A stretch of DNA of 8,071 bases from an uncultured Acetatifactor sp. (GCA_904501885.1 CAJGCP010000054.1:1-8071), one strand, 5' to 3'; positions 1 through 6,750 are shown, numbered from the stretch's first letter. Program-made: numbers and translations. Notes: generated from the sequence alone by a model not told the origin.

Positions 1-1572
1 TCCCTTTTTAAGATTGGATAAAATGTGTAATAATTCTTCGTCACATTTTAACTCTTCTTCTGAATCGCTGCCTTCCGTCTCATTCTTGGGGTCATTTCCT
101 TCGGAAACATTTTGTTTTTCTGTGTTCAGTTCGGCTCCTTCCGCATCCTTTTTTGTAGGAGGTGTTGCTACCTTCAAATAGCCTTCTTCTGTCAACACCT
201 TGAAGTTTGTATAGAATTTTTCTTCTTTGGCTAAAATACACAGGCTGATTTTTGTATACACAGCTGCAGGATAAAAGATGCTTAGGAATCTTCTGCAAAT
301 CACTTCATAAACTTTGGCTGCCAAGGGGGCAAGCTTTCCTAAATTGTTCAATCCTTGCCCGGTGGGAATAATTGCATAGTGATCTGTGATTTGTTTATCA
401 TTGACATATCTGGTTTTCGCCAGATTTTTATAATTCCCCTGACTTAGAACCTCTTCTGCGAATCCGCTGAGGGCATTATAATATTTTAATCCGCTGATAT
501 TTTTATAAATTTCCTTTGCCACAGCTGTGGACAGGACTCTGGCATCGGTTCTGGGATAAGTCACCATTTTCTTCTCGTATAATTCCTGTACAATACGCAA
601 AGTTTCATCAGGACTTATTTTAAACATTTTGGAGCAATCATTTTGAAGTTCTGCCAAGTTATACAAAAGAGGCGGATTTTTGTTCTCCTTTTTCTTTTCT
701 ATGCTTTCCAGAACAACATCACCTACCGGTTCTGTCTGTAAGTGTTCTATCAATTGCTCTGCATAAACTCTATCTTTAAAACCATTCTCTTTATAGAGGA
801 CAGGGGAATTAAAATACCGGCTTCCTTCCACCGCTTTCCATTCACCATTCACTGCTTTGCCCTGAAGTGAAAACTTGCCAAACACGCGGTAAAAAGGAGT
901 TTTTACAAAGTTGCGTATCTCACGTTCTCTGTTGACAACAATGCCTAACACACAAGTCATCACACGACCAACAGAAACAACTCCCTTGTCTCTTTTGAGA
1001 AACCCTTTGATATTATTTCCGTATTTTAATGTCAACGCACGGGAAAAATTGATACCCATCAAATAATCTTCTTTTGCACGCAAATAAGCAGAGGCAGATA
1101 GATTGTCGTATTCACTCAAATCTTTTGCCTCTCTGATACCACGAAGGATTTCTTCCTCTGTCTGGGAATCAATCCAAACACGCTTCCGCTCTTTCCCTTG
1201 TACATTGGCCATTTGTTCCACCAAACGATAAATATACTCTCCCTCGCGCCCGGAGTCGGTACAAACATAAATAGTAGTCACATCTTTTCGATTCAAAAGT
1301 GAGGCTACTATTTTATACTGTTTCTTGGCACTTTCAATGACTTCATAACGAAATTCATCAGGCAGGAACGGAATGGTACTAAAACTCCAGCGTTTAAATT
1401 TCTCGTCATAGGCTTCGGGATAGCTCATTGTGACAAGATGACCTACGCACCAAGTCACAATTGCTTCTTCCGATTCCATATATCCATCCTTCGAAACCAT
1501 ATTTAATTTTAATGCATTGGCAAACTCTCTTGCCACGCTCGGTTTTTCAGCGATAAATAGATTCTTGTTCAC
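1..1572 (-). CDS. topB: DNA topoisomerase III (type IA), C-terminal end missing at the window edge
   Basis: Type IA topoisomerase that cuts one DNA strand through a 5'-phosphotyrosine link and decatenates or relaxes DNA in the cytoplasm. Translating leftward from GTG at 1572 gives 524 uninterrupted codons to base 1; the family is usually about 700 residues, so roughly the last quarter lies outside. The N-terminal TOPRIM domain shows IAEKPSVA (Glu9) and TDSGREGE (105-112). The central part has SVGRVMTCVL (200-209). The active site is TYPRTDAR (338-345) with catalytic Tyr339, followed by DHYAIIPTG (397-405). An acidic low-complexity stretch covers about 474-512. GTG is chosen because the protein starts exactly at the conserved NLFIAEKPS and because GAGGG sits 5 bases upstream. 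The first in-frame stop upstream is the asd stop itself, so no longer start exists. It is the third gene of the argH-asd-topB unit, 9 bases after asd, and probably translationally coupled. Assignment as topoisomerase III and not topoisomerase I rests on the N-terminal motifs and is fairly sure; a mobile-element-type TopB cannot be fully excluded. Confidence 0.95.
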   Translation of the reverse strand, partial: MNKNLFIAEKPSVAREFANALKLNMVSKDGYMESEEAIVTWCVGHLVTMSYPEAYDEKFKRWSFSTIPFLPDEFRYEVIESAKKQYKIVASLLNRKDVTTIYVCTDSGREGEYIYRLVEQMANVQGKERKRVWIDSQTEEEILRGIREAKDLSEYDNLSASAYLRAKEDYLMGINFSRALTLKYGNNIKGFLKRDKGVVSVGRVMTCVLGIVVNREREIRNFVKTPFYRVFGKFSLQGKAVNGEWKAVEGSRYFNSPVLYKENGFKDRVYAEQLIEHLQTEPVGDVVLESIEKKKENKNPPLLYNLAELQNDCSKMFKISPDETLRIVQELYEKKMVTYPRTDARVLSTAVAKEIYKNISGLKYYNALSGFAEEVLSQGNYKNLAKTRYVNDKQITDHYAIIPTGQGLNNLGKLAPLAAKVYEVICRRFLSIFYPAAVYTKISLCILAKEEKFYTNFKVLTEEGYLKVATPPTKKDAEGAELNTEKQNVSEGNDPKNETEGSDSEEELKCDEELLHILSNLKKG

Positions 1573-1584
1573 GGGTACCCTCTA
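1573..1584 (-). promoter_or_regulatory. asd stop / topB ribosome binding site overlap
   Basis: Read leftward, the asd amber stop TAG is part of the topB Shine-Dalgarno sequence: TAGAGGG, then TACCC, then the GTG start. Ribosomes ending asd translation would sit on the topB start site, which suggests translational coupling. This decides the GTG start of topB. Confidence 0.8.
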
Positions 1585-2667
1585 TTTTTTGGTGATATAG
1601 CCCTGTGCCTTCAAAAGTTCTGCACACAAAATTGCGCCGCCGGCAGCACCTCTTACTGTATTGTGGGACAAACCGATAAACTTGAAGTCATATACATGAT
1701 CTTCACGGATACGGCCTACACTTACGCCCATACCGTTCTCATAATCGTCATCCAGATTTACCTGAGGTCTGTTGTCCTCTTCCAAGTACTGGATGAACTG
1801 TTTGGGAGCACTGGGAAGGTTTAATCTCTGGGGCTCACCTTCAAATTCGCGGATTTTTGCTATCAGCTGCTCCTTGGTGGGTTTCTTATTAAACTTCACA
1901 AATACAGCAGCTGTGTGGCCATTTAATACAGGCACACGGATACACTGGCAGGTAATCACAGGGCCTTCTGCAGGCTTGATTACACCATCCTCAATTTTTC
2001 CCCAAATGCGAAGGGGCTCCTTCTCGCTCTTTTCTTCTTCACCGCCGATATAAGGGATGATATTCTCTACCATCTCAGGCCAATCTTTGAAGGTCTTACC
2101 GGCTCCGGAAATTGCCTGATAAGTAGTTGCAACCACTTCCACAGGCTCAAATTCCTTCCATGCAGTCAAAACAGGAGCATAACTTTGGATAGAGCAATTG
2201 GGTTTTACAGCGACAAAGCCTCTCTTGGTGCCCAAACGCTTCTTCTGGAAATCGATTACTGCCATATGTTCCGGATTGATCTCAGGCACCACCATAGGAA
2301 CATCAGGAGTCCATCTGTGAGCACTGTTGTTAGATACCACAGGGGTCTCTGTCTTTGCATAGGCTTCCTCGATGGCTTTAATCTCATCCTTGGTCATATC
2401 TACGGCACTGAACACAAAATCCACTTCTGCAGCCACTGCTTCCACTTCATTTACATTCATAACCACAATATTTTTCACTGCTTCAGGCATAGGTGTGGTC
2501 ATTTTCCATCTGTCACCAACCGCTTCTTCGTATGTCTTGCCTGCAGAGCGGGGACTAGCAGCAATGGTTGTCACCTCAAACCAGGGATGATTTTCCAACA
2601 AAGAAATAAATCTCTGTCCAACCATACCTGTACCACCTAAAATACCAACTTTTAATTTGTCACTCAT
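1582..2667 (-). CDS. asd: Aspartate-semialdehyde dehydrogenase
   Basis: Converts L-aspartyl-4-phosphate to aspartate semialdehyde with NADPH. This is the branch-point step for lysine/diaminopimelate, threonine and methionine, so it also feeds peptidoglycan synthesis. The 361-residue protein is full length. It has an N-terminal Rossmann nucleotide-binding motif GGTGMVGQ (11-18), the catalytic cysteine in KPNCS (Cys158), the SGAGKTF loop (187-193), and NGHTAAVF (249-256) with His251 as the probable acid/base residue. The C-terminal NTVRGAAGGA (336-345) is also typical. The pattern fits the Asd subfamily found in archaea, fungi and many Clostridia better than the enterobacterial form. The ATG has AGAGG 7 bases upstream (2675-2679). 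It lies 39 bases downstream of argH and 9 bases upstream of topB, with no terminator in either gap, so it is most likely expressed from the argH promoter. Confidence 0.97.
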   Translation of the reverse strand: MSDKLKVGILGGTGMVGQRFISLLENHPWFEVTTIAASPRSAGKTYEEAVGDRWKMTTPMPEAVKNIVVMNVNEVEAVAAEVDFVFSAVDMTKDEIKAIEEAYAKTETPVVSNNSAHRWTPDVPMVVPEINPEHMAVIDFQKKRLGTKRGFVAVKPNCSIQSYAPVLTAWKEFEPVEVVATTYQAISGAGKTFKDWPEMVENIIPYIGGEEEKSEKEPLRIWGKIEDGVIKPAEGPVITCQCIRVPVLNGHTAAVFVKFNKKPTKEQLIAKIREFEGEPQRLNLPSAPKQFIQYLEEDNRPQVNLDDDYENGMGVSVGRIREDHVYDFKFIGLSHNTVRGAAGGAILCAELLKAQGYITKK

Positions 2668-2706
2668 AATTTAACCTCTTTCCTGTGTATGATTACACTT
2701 ATTTTC

Positions 2707-4083
2707 TTATTGTTCTAAATATTTTTTGTGAAGTTCAATCACTTGCTTCATAACCTCAGGGCCGGGTGCCCCCAATGTCAGCCTCTTTTCTACACAAGTC
2801 TTCAAAGAAACGGCCGTAAAAATATCTTTCTCAAAATGCGGGTCTATGGCCTGCAGTTCCTGTAAGGACAATTTGTCTATGGAAGTATTCTTTTCGATGC
2901 AATACAGCACCAAACGTCCAATGATACCATGGGCATCCCGGAAAGGAACCCCTTTCGCCACCAAATAATCTGCTGCATCGGTGGCATTGGTGAATCCATT
3001 CATAGCGCTGTCTGCCATACGGTCTTTCTTAAAATTCATGGTTTTTAACATCCCTGCAAAAAGAACAATGCAGTCTTTCACCGTGCGGATGGCATCAAAG
3101 GATACCTCTTTGTCCTCTTGCATATCCTTGTTGTATGCCAGAGGAATCCCCTTCATAGTGGTAAGCAGGGACATCAACGCACCATAGACACGTCCCGTTT
3201 TGCCTCTTACCAACTCTGCAATGTCAGGATTCTTCTTTTGGGGCATAATACTACTGCCGGTGGAATAGGCATCATCAATTTCAACGAACTGATACTCGTT
3301 GGAATTCCAGATAATAATCTCCTCTGAAAAACGACTCAGATGCATCATTGCAATCGAAAGGGCAGATAAAAACTCAATCAAATAATCACGGTCTGCCACA
3401 GAATCCATGCTGTTTAATGTGGGGCCATAGAAGCCAAGCAACTGTGCGGTATAGTCTCTGTCCAAGGGATACGTGGTACCTGCCAAAGCGCCCGCCCCCA
3501 AAGGACAATAATTCATGCGCTCATAAATATCCTGCATTCGCTGTCTGTCCCGTTTAAACATTTCAAAGTAAGCACCATAATGATGGGCCAATGTAATAGG
3601 CTGTGCCTTTTGCAGATGTGTAAATCCGGGCATATAGGTTTCCACATGCTCTTCCATAGTGGTTAAAATGACTGCAAGAAGTTCTTTTAACAATGCAGCT
3701 ACTTCTACTACCTGGTCGCGTACATACAGTCTCATATCCAATGCCACCTGATCGTTTCTGCTTCTTCCGGTATGTAATTTCTTACCGGCATCACCGATAC
3801 GGGAAATCAGAGTGGCTTCAATGAAACTGTGAATATCTTCCTGTGTTTCATCAATTGCCAGTGTGCCGCCTTCAATCTCCTTTAAAATCTGCTCTAATCC
3901 TTTGCCAATGGCATCTCCTTCCTCGGCGGAAATAATGCCCTGTTTTGCCAACATTTTGGCATGCGCCATGCTGCCGGCAATGTCTTGTTTATAAAGCAGT
4001 TTATCAAAGGAAAGAGACGCGTTAAAATCAAACACCTTTTGCTCTGTTTCTTTTGTAAATCTTCCTCCCCATAACTGGGCCAT
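2707..4083 (-). CDS. argH: Argininosuccinate lyase
   Basis: Cleaves argininosuccinate to arginine and fumarate, the last step of arginine biosynthesis; a cytoplasmic homotetramer of the fumarase/aspartase superfamily. With the start at 4083 the protein has 458 residues, the usual length. Motifs: LWGGRF at the N-terminus (4-9), TGRSRNDQ (105-112), THLQKAQP (156-162) with the conserved His157, and the superfamily signature GSSIMPQKKNP (276-286), whose serine is the catalytic residue in characterised relatives. Start choice: an in-frame ATG at 4110 would add nine residues (MLLRKKVNE) but has its purine run directly against the ATG. The ATG at 4083 has AGAAGG at 4092-4097 with an 8-base spacer and gives the canonical MA-LWGGRF start. 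It is the first gene of the operon and its promoter is visible. No argG lies beside it, so the previous step must be coded elsewhere. No convincing ArgR operator was seen. Confidence 0.97.
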   Translation of the reverse strand: MAQLWGGRFTKETEQKVFDFNASLSFDKLLYKQDIAGSMAHAKMLAKQGIISAEEGDAIGKGLEQILKEIEGGTLAIDETQEDIHSFIEATLISRIGDAGKKLHTGRSRNDQVALDMRLYVRDQVVEVAALLKELLAVILTTMEEHVETYMPGFTHLQKAQPITLAHHYGAYFEMFKRDRQRMQDIYERMNYCPLGAGALAGTTYPLDRDYTAQLLGFYGPTLNSMDSVADRDYLIEFLSALSIAMMHLSRFSEEIIIWNSNEYQFVEIDDAYSTGSSIMPQKKNPDIAELVRGKTGRVYGALMSLLTTMKGIPLAYNKDMQEDKEVSFDAIRTVKDCIVLFAGMLKTMNFKKDRMADSAMNGFTNATDAADYLVAKGVPFRDAHGIIGRLVLYCIEKNTSIDKLSLQELQAIDPHFEKDIFTAVSLKTCVEKRLTLGAPGPEVMKQVIELHKKYLEQ

Positions 4084-4128
4084 TTCATTTACCTTCTTTC
4101 TGAGTAACATCCTTTAAATCTGCTATAG

Positions 4129-4157
4129 ATATTACCACAAACAACCACTCAATGCAA
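4129..4157 (-). promoter_or_regulatory. Sigma-A type promoter of the argH-asd-topB operon
   Basis: Read leftward: -35 TTGCAT (4157-4152), a 17-base spacer, and -10 TAATAT (4134-4129) preceded by TGG, an extended -10 element. Transcription would begin near 4122, giving a leader of about 40 bases before the argH ATG at 4083. No attenuator hairpin or riboswitch is visible in that leader. Confidence 0.75.
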
Positions 4158-4232
4158 GCAATCCTGTAACATAAAACGAGGAATTCACATACCCTACCAA
4201 TAGAAAAAAACAAAGGGCATAGCAGGAGCAGA
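4158..4232 (+). promoter_or_regulatory. Leader of the rightward ABC importer genes
   Basis: This AT-rich stretch between the argH promoter and the importer ATPase must hold, or overlap with, the rightward promoter. I could not find a -35/-10 pair near consensus on the plus strand. The only clear element is AGGAG at 4224-4228, four bases before the ATG. No riboswitch-like conserved core or strong palindrome was seen. The promoter may be weak, activator-dependent, or overlap the argH promoter on the other strand. Confidence 0.4.
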
Positions 4233-4994
4233 ATGAAACCTATTTTAGAATTAGAAAACATAAGTTATTCTTATCACAGTCTGCATGGTGAAACAAAGGC
4301 CCTGGAGAACATCTCTTTCTCGGTACAGGAAGGAGAATTTCTTGCCATCATCGGGCCCAGCGGATGCGGCAAATCTACATTGTTATCCATGATTGCAGGT
4401 CTAATACAACCGGAATCGGGTACCATACGTTTTCAAAATCCAAATGGGACTTGCACCTATCCGAAAATCGGGTATATGTTGCAGAAGGATCATTTATTGG
4501 AATGGCGTACCGTTTACCAAAATGTCACATTGGGATTAGAACTAAAGAAGGAAATGACAAAAGAGAATCTGGCCATTGTGGAGCAGATGTTGTCCGATTA
4601 CGGTCTGGAACAATTCAGGGATAAGACACCCTCGGAATTATCCGGTGGAATGAAGCAGAGAGCTGCTCTCATACGAACACTTGCTACAAATCCGCAAGTT
4701 TTATTGCTGGACGAAGCCTTCAGTGCTCTGGATTATCAAACCAGACTATATGTATCTTCTGATATTTGTCGATTGATCAAAGAAGCCGGGAAAACAATGA
4801 TTATGATTACCCACGATTTGGCAGAAGCAATCAGTCTGGCAGACCGTATCATTGTACTCACTTCTCGCCCGGCAAAAGTAAAACGAAGTTTACCCATCCA
4901 CCTGACAACTTCAGAGTATTCTTCTCTCTCTGCCAGAAATGCACCGGAATTCAATGATTATTTTAATCTTTTATGGGAGGATTTGAATACATGA
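4233..4994 (+). CDS. ABC importer ATPase, nitrate/taurine/sulfonate family
   Basis: ATP-hydrolysing subunit of an ABC importer, acting at the inner face of the membrane with the permease coded next. All nucleotide-binding motifs are intact in the 253 residues: Walker A GPSGCGKST (41-49), Q-loop YMLQKD (81-86), signature LSGGM (136-140), Walker B VLLLDE (156-161), D-loop SALD (164-167) and switch MITHD with His194. The LLEWRTVYQNV stretch after the Q-loop and the length are typical of the SsuB/TauB/NrtD group. That group serves nitrate, sulfonates, taurine, thiamine precursors and other small compounds, so the substrate cannot be read from the ATPase. The ATG has AGGAG four bases upstream. Its stop overlaps the start of the permease by four bases (ATGA), showing tight coupling. 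A third part, the substrate-binding protein, is not in the window. Confidence 0.93.
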   Translation: MKPILELENISYSYHSLHGETKALENISFSVQEGEFLAIIGPSGCGKSTLLSMIAGLIQPESGTIRFQNPNGTCTYPKIGYMLQKDHLLEWRTVYQNVTLGLELKKEMTKENLAIVEQMLSDYGLEQFRDKTPSELSGGMKQRAALIRTLATNPQVLLLDEAFSALDYQTRLYVSSDICRLIKEAGKTMIMITHDLAEAISLADRIIVLTSRPAKVKRSLPIHLTTSEYSSLSARNAPEFNDYFNLLWEDLNT

Positions 4995-5806
4995 AAACAA
5001 GCAAACAAGAATATACCTCACAAGAGTTATTTGTGCATCGCCACAAAATGCAACATCACTTTATTACATTTTGGCGAATCACAATATTCGTCTTCTTTCT
5101 GGGCCTATGGGAGTTGGCTTCCCGTACCAAAATGATTGACCCGTTTTTCTTTTCCAGCCCCAGCAGTATCTTAACATGCTTTTGGACACAATGCACAACC
5201 AATCAAATGATGATGCACATTTTAATTACATTATTTGAAACGGTCATAAGTTTCCTGCTAGTACTATTGGTCAGTTTACTTTTTGCAACTGTTCTATGGC
5301 ACTGTCATACTCTTTCCGACATATTAGAGCCTTATTTAGTTGTGTTAAACAGTCTACCCAAATCAGCCCTTGCACCGCTAATCATTGTGTGGCTTGGCAC
5401 TGGAATAAAAACAATCATCATTGCCGGCATGTCAGTGGCGGCTTTTGGTGCAATCATCAGTCTTCATGTGGGGTTTCATCAAGTAGATAAAGAAAAATTA
5501 ATCCTCATCAAAACACTAGGTGGCACCACACATGACGCTTTCGTCAAAGTAGTACTTCCCGGGTCAATTCCCATTATTTTAAGTACTGCAAAAGTAAATA
5601 TCGGTTTGGCCCTGGTGGGTGTCATTATCGGAGAATTTCTGGCGGCAAGACGAGGATTGGGGTATCTGATCATATATGGATCTCAGGTGTTCCAGTTGGA
5701 TATGGTGATCACATCCATTATCATTCTTTGTATTATTGCCCTTGCTTTTTATAAAGCAGTACAAAGCATGGAACACCATATCAAAAAAAGATATAAGTTT
5801 ATGTAA
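4991..5806 (+). CDS. ABC importer permease, nitrate/taurine/sulfonate family
   Basis: Membrane subunit of the importer, homologous to SsuC/TauC. The 271-residue protein has hydrophobic segments near 28-43, 77-103, 120-136, 140-160, 191-216 and 237-256, fitting about six membrane spans with a cytoplasmic N-terminus. The cytoplasmic coupling loop that docks on the ATPase (EAA loop) is seen around 173-195, with GG at 177-178 and FVKVVLPGSIP (184-194). After it, GEFLAARRGLGYLI (214-227) is the usual family signature. An in-frame ATG at 4973 would add six residues but has no ribosome binding site. The ATG at 4991 has GGGAGG at 4975-4980, lies ten bases downstream of it, and overlaps the ATPase stop as ATGA, so it is preferred. 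The substrate is unknown. It ends the rightward unit and runs into a convergent gene. Confidence 0.93.
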   Translation: MKTSKQEYTSQELFVHRHKMQHHFITFWRITIFVFFLGLWELASRTKMIDPFFFSSPSSILTCFWTQCTTNQMMMHILITLFETVISFLLVLLVSLLFATVLWHCHTLSDILEPYLVVLNSLPKSALAPLIIVWLGTGIKTIIIAGMSVAAFGAIISLHVGFHQVDKEKLILIKTLGGTTHDAFVKVVLPGSIPIILSTAKVNIGLALVGVIIGEFLAARRGLGYLIIYGSQVFQLDMVITSIIILCIIALAFYKAVQSMEHHIKKRYKFM

Positions 5807-5839
5807 AATAAAGCTTCCTGTTTATTTAGGGAATAAAAC

Positions 5840-5867
5840 ACCCTCCTTACCTTAAAGTAAAGAGGGT
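5840..5867 (-). terminator. Hairpin terminator between convergent genes
   Basis: An imperfect inverted repeat: ACCCTC then TTAC, a six-base loop, then GTAA and GAGGGT, with one mismatch (C5846 against A5861), giving ten base pairs. Read leftward it is followed by GTTTTATT, a good U-tract, and it starts 10 bases after the deacetylase stop, so it most likely ends that gene. Read rightward the bases after the stem (ACATAATCAATT) are only weakly U-rich, so termination of the importer genes from this hairpin is possible but less certain. Confidence 0.75.
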
Positions 5868-5877
5868 ACATAATCAA

Positions 5878-6579
5878 TTAACGAAGTAACGCTTCCTTGT
5901 TGGTACAATAGACGATATCGTCTCTTCCGCTCATCATTTCCAAAAATTCCTCAAACCGCTTCCAATCATCCCTTAAATCAAATTCATAGGCATGACCCCA
6001 AACATAAAAAATTTGCGGTTTGTCAGTCTTTAGTTCAAGAAACTCTTTTCCCATTTCAAACATACGGTCCATATCTCTGTGATGGTAGACACTGGGTCGG
6101 AACTGGAATAAATTCTCCTGAGGATTGAAATCATCAGATGATATAGTGGTTCTTGCATATTTCACACCGGTATTCTTTTGGATGATTCGGGCGACTCTGT
6201 CGTCAAAGTTCACACCACCGCCGGGATAGGCAAATCCAACCACCTCATAACCACAGATATCACTTAATGCAAGACGATCCTGCTCCACCTCCCGAATGAT
6301 TTCCTTTTCGTCTTCTATCAGAGGAAGTAAGGGATGGGTCAATGTATGCGCAGCAATCTCGTGTCCTTCGTAAATATGCTTTACATCGGCCTCATTTACT
6401 TTAGGTCTGGGAATAATTTTTCCGTCGATGTTCCATTCGCTATAGGTCCCAAAACGCTGACTGTTCAAATTAAATGTAGCCTTCATATTGTATTTATTAA
6501 ACAATTCAACTAAACGAATGTCCTGGGTTACCCCATCGTCATAACTAAAGGTTAAATATTTTAACTTCTGTTCACTCAT
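5878..6579 (-). CDS. NodB-fold polysaccharide deacetylase family protein, cytoplasmic type
   Basis: Carbohydrate esterase 4 family (NodB homology) enzyme, expected to be a metal-dependent deacetylase of an N- or O-acetylated sugar. The 233 residues are little more than the catalytic domain. Motifs in order: FSYDDG (11-16) with the Asp14-Asp15 pair for catalysis and metal binding, HTLTH (78-82) giving the two metal histidines, AYPGG (117-121) in place of the usual RxPYG, and a C-terminal WGHAYEF (194-200) with His196. The metal triad Asp-His-His is complete. There is no signal peptide or membrane anchor, unlike PgdA-type peptidoglycan deacetylases, so a cytoplasmic role on a small or precursor sugar is likelier. 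An ATG at 6591 would add four residues (MRCA) but lacks a ribosome binding site; the ATG at 6579 has TGAGGTG with a 6-base spacer from GAGG. Substrate unknown. Confidence 0.88.
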   Translation of the reverse strand: MSEQKLKYLTFSYDDGVTQDIRLVELFNKYNMKATFNLNSQRFGTYSEWNIDGKIIPRPKVNEADVKHIYEGHEIAAHTLTHPLLPLIEDEKEIIREVEQDRLALSDICGYEVVGFAYPGGGVNFDDRVARIIQKNTGVKYARTTISSDDFNPQENLFQFRPSVYHHRDMDRMFEMGKEFLELKTDKPQIFYVWGHAYEFDLRDDWKRFEEFLEMMSGRDDIVYCTNKEALLR

Positions 6580-6600
6580 AGCGCACCTCATCTTCGCATA

Positions 6601-6635
6601 TTTTCATTTATTAGACAATATGTAAAAAAGTCGCA
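6601..6635 (-). promoter_or_regulatory. Possible weak promoter of the deacetylase gene
   Basis: Read leftward, TTGCGA (6635-6630) and TAATAA (6612-6607) are 17 bases apart, a poor but correctly spaced match. The -35 part would lie inside the tRNA terminator stem. The gene could instead be served by read-through of the tRNA terminator. Only about 45 bases separate terminator and start codon, so any own promoter must be here. Confidence 0.25.
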
Positions 6636-6655
6636 AGCATATTGCCTGCGACTTT
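6624..6655 (-). terminator. Rho-independent terminator of the tRNA-Thr unit
   Basis: Read leftward: AAAGTCGCA, one mismatch, GC, a five-base AATAT loop, GC, then TGCGACTTT, continuing into six T residues (6629-6624). A GC-rich stem followed at once by a U-tract, starting three bases past the tRNA discriminator base, is a textbook intrinsic terminator. Confidence 0.9.
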
Positions 6656-6657
6656 CA

Positions 6658-6730
6658 AGCTGAAAATGAGACTCGAACTCACGACCCCTTCATTACGAGT
6701 GAAGTGCTCTACCGACTGAGCTATTTCAGC
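6658..6730 (-). tRNA. tRNA-Thr, anticodon CGT
   Basis: Seventy-three bases that fold as a standard cloverleaf read leftward. Acceptor stem GCTGAAA/TTTCAGC is seven perfect pairs; D-arm GCTC/GAGC has loop AGTCGGTA; anticodon arm CTTCA/TGAAG has loop CTCGTAA, giving anticodon CGT, which reads the threonine codon ACG. The variable loop is GGGTC. The T-arm GTGAG/CTCAT has loop TTCGAGT and one G-U pair. The discriminator base is T and CCA is not encoded, so it must be added after transcription. The body resembles known bacterial tRNA-Thr genes. It has its own promoter and terminator. Confidence 0.97.
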
Positions 6731-6735
6731 AATCA

Positions 6736-6750
6736 GGCTGTTTTACAGCC
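6736..6750 (-). other. Hairpin in the 5' leader of the tRNA-Thr precursor
   Basis: A perfect six-pair inverted repeat GGCTGT/ACAGCC around three bases. From the promoter position, transcription should begin near 6750, so this hairpin would be the first 15 bases of the primary transcript, leaving only five unpaired bases (TGATT) before the mature tRNA end cut by RNase P. On the plus strand the same repeat is followed by six T residues (6751-6756), so it also has the form of an intrinsic terminator for rightward transcription. Confidence 0.6.

Noticed and set aside
92..298. A 68-codon leftward frame inside topB
   Set aside because: It is another frame of topB, whose own frame is open throughout and matches the family; the product is very basic and unlike any protein I know.
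2185..2640. A 151-codon open frame on the plus strand opposite asd, and a shorter one at 1772-2053
   Set aside because: Both lie fully inside asd on the other strand, are rich in Cys, His and Phe as expected from the complement of a real gene, and lack ribosome binding sites.
4084..4110. Longer argH start at 4110
   Set aside because: The AAAGG lies directly against that ATG; the ATG at 4083 has a correctly spaced AGAAGG and gives the standard N-terminus.
4173..4195. Possible ArgR operator (TGAATT-like half site) upstream of argH
   Set aside because: Only one weak half site is present; no second half with proper spacing was found.
4975..4990. Permease start at 4973
   Set aside because: No ribosome binding site precedes it, while GGGAGG lies between it and the ATG at 4991, which also overlaps the ATPase stop.
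5806..5837. AT-only inverted repeats (AAATAAA/TTTATTT and TTTATT/AATAAA) just after the permease stop
   Set aside because: All A-T stems in AT-rich DNA are too weak to call a terminator or operator; the stronger hairpin follows at 5840.
6598..6623. CATATT...AATATG inverted repeat upstream of the deacetylase gene
   Set aside because: Six-base AT-rich arms with a 14-base gap are expected by chance here; no second copy was seen.
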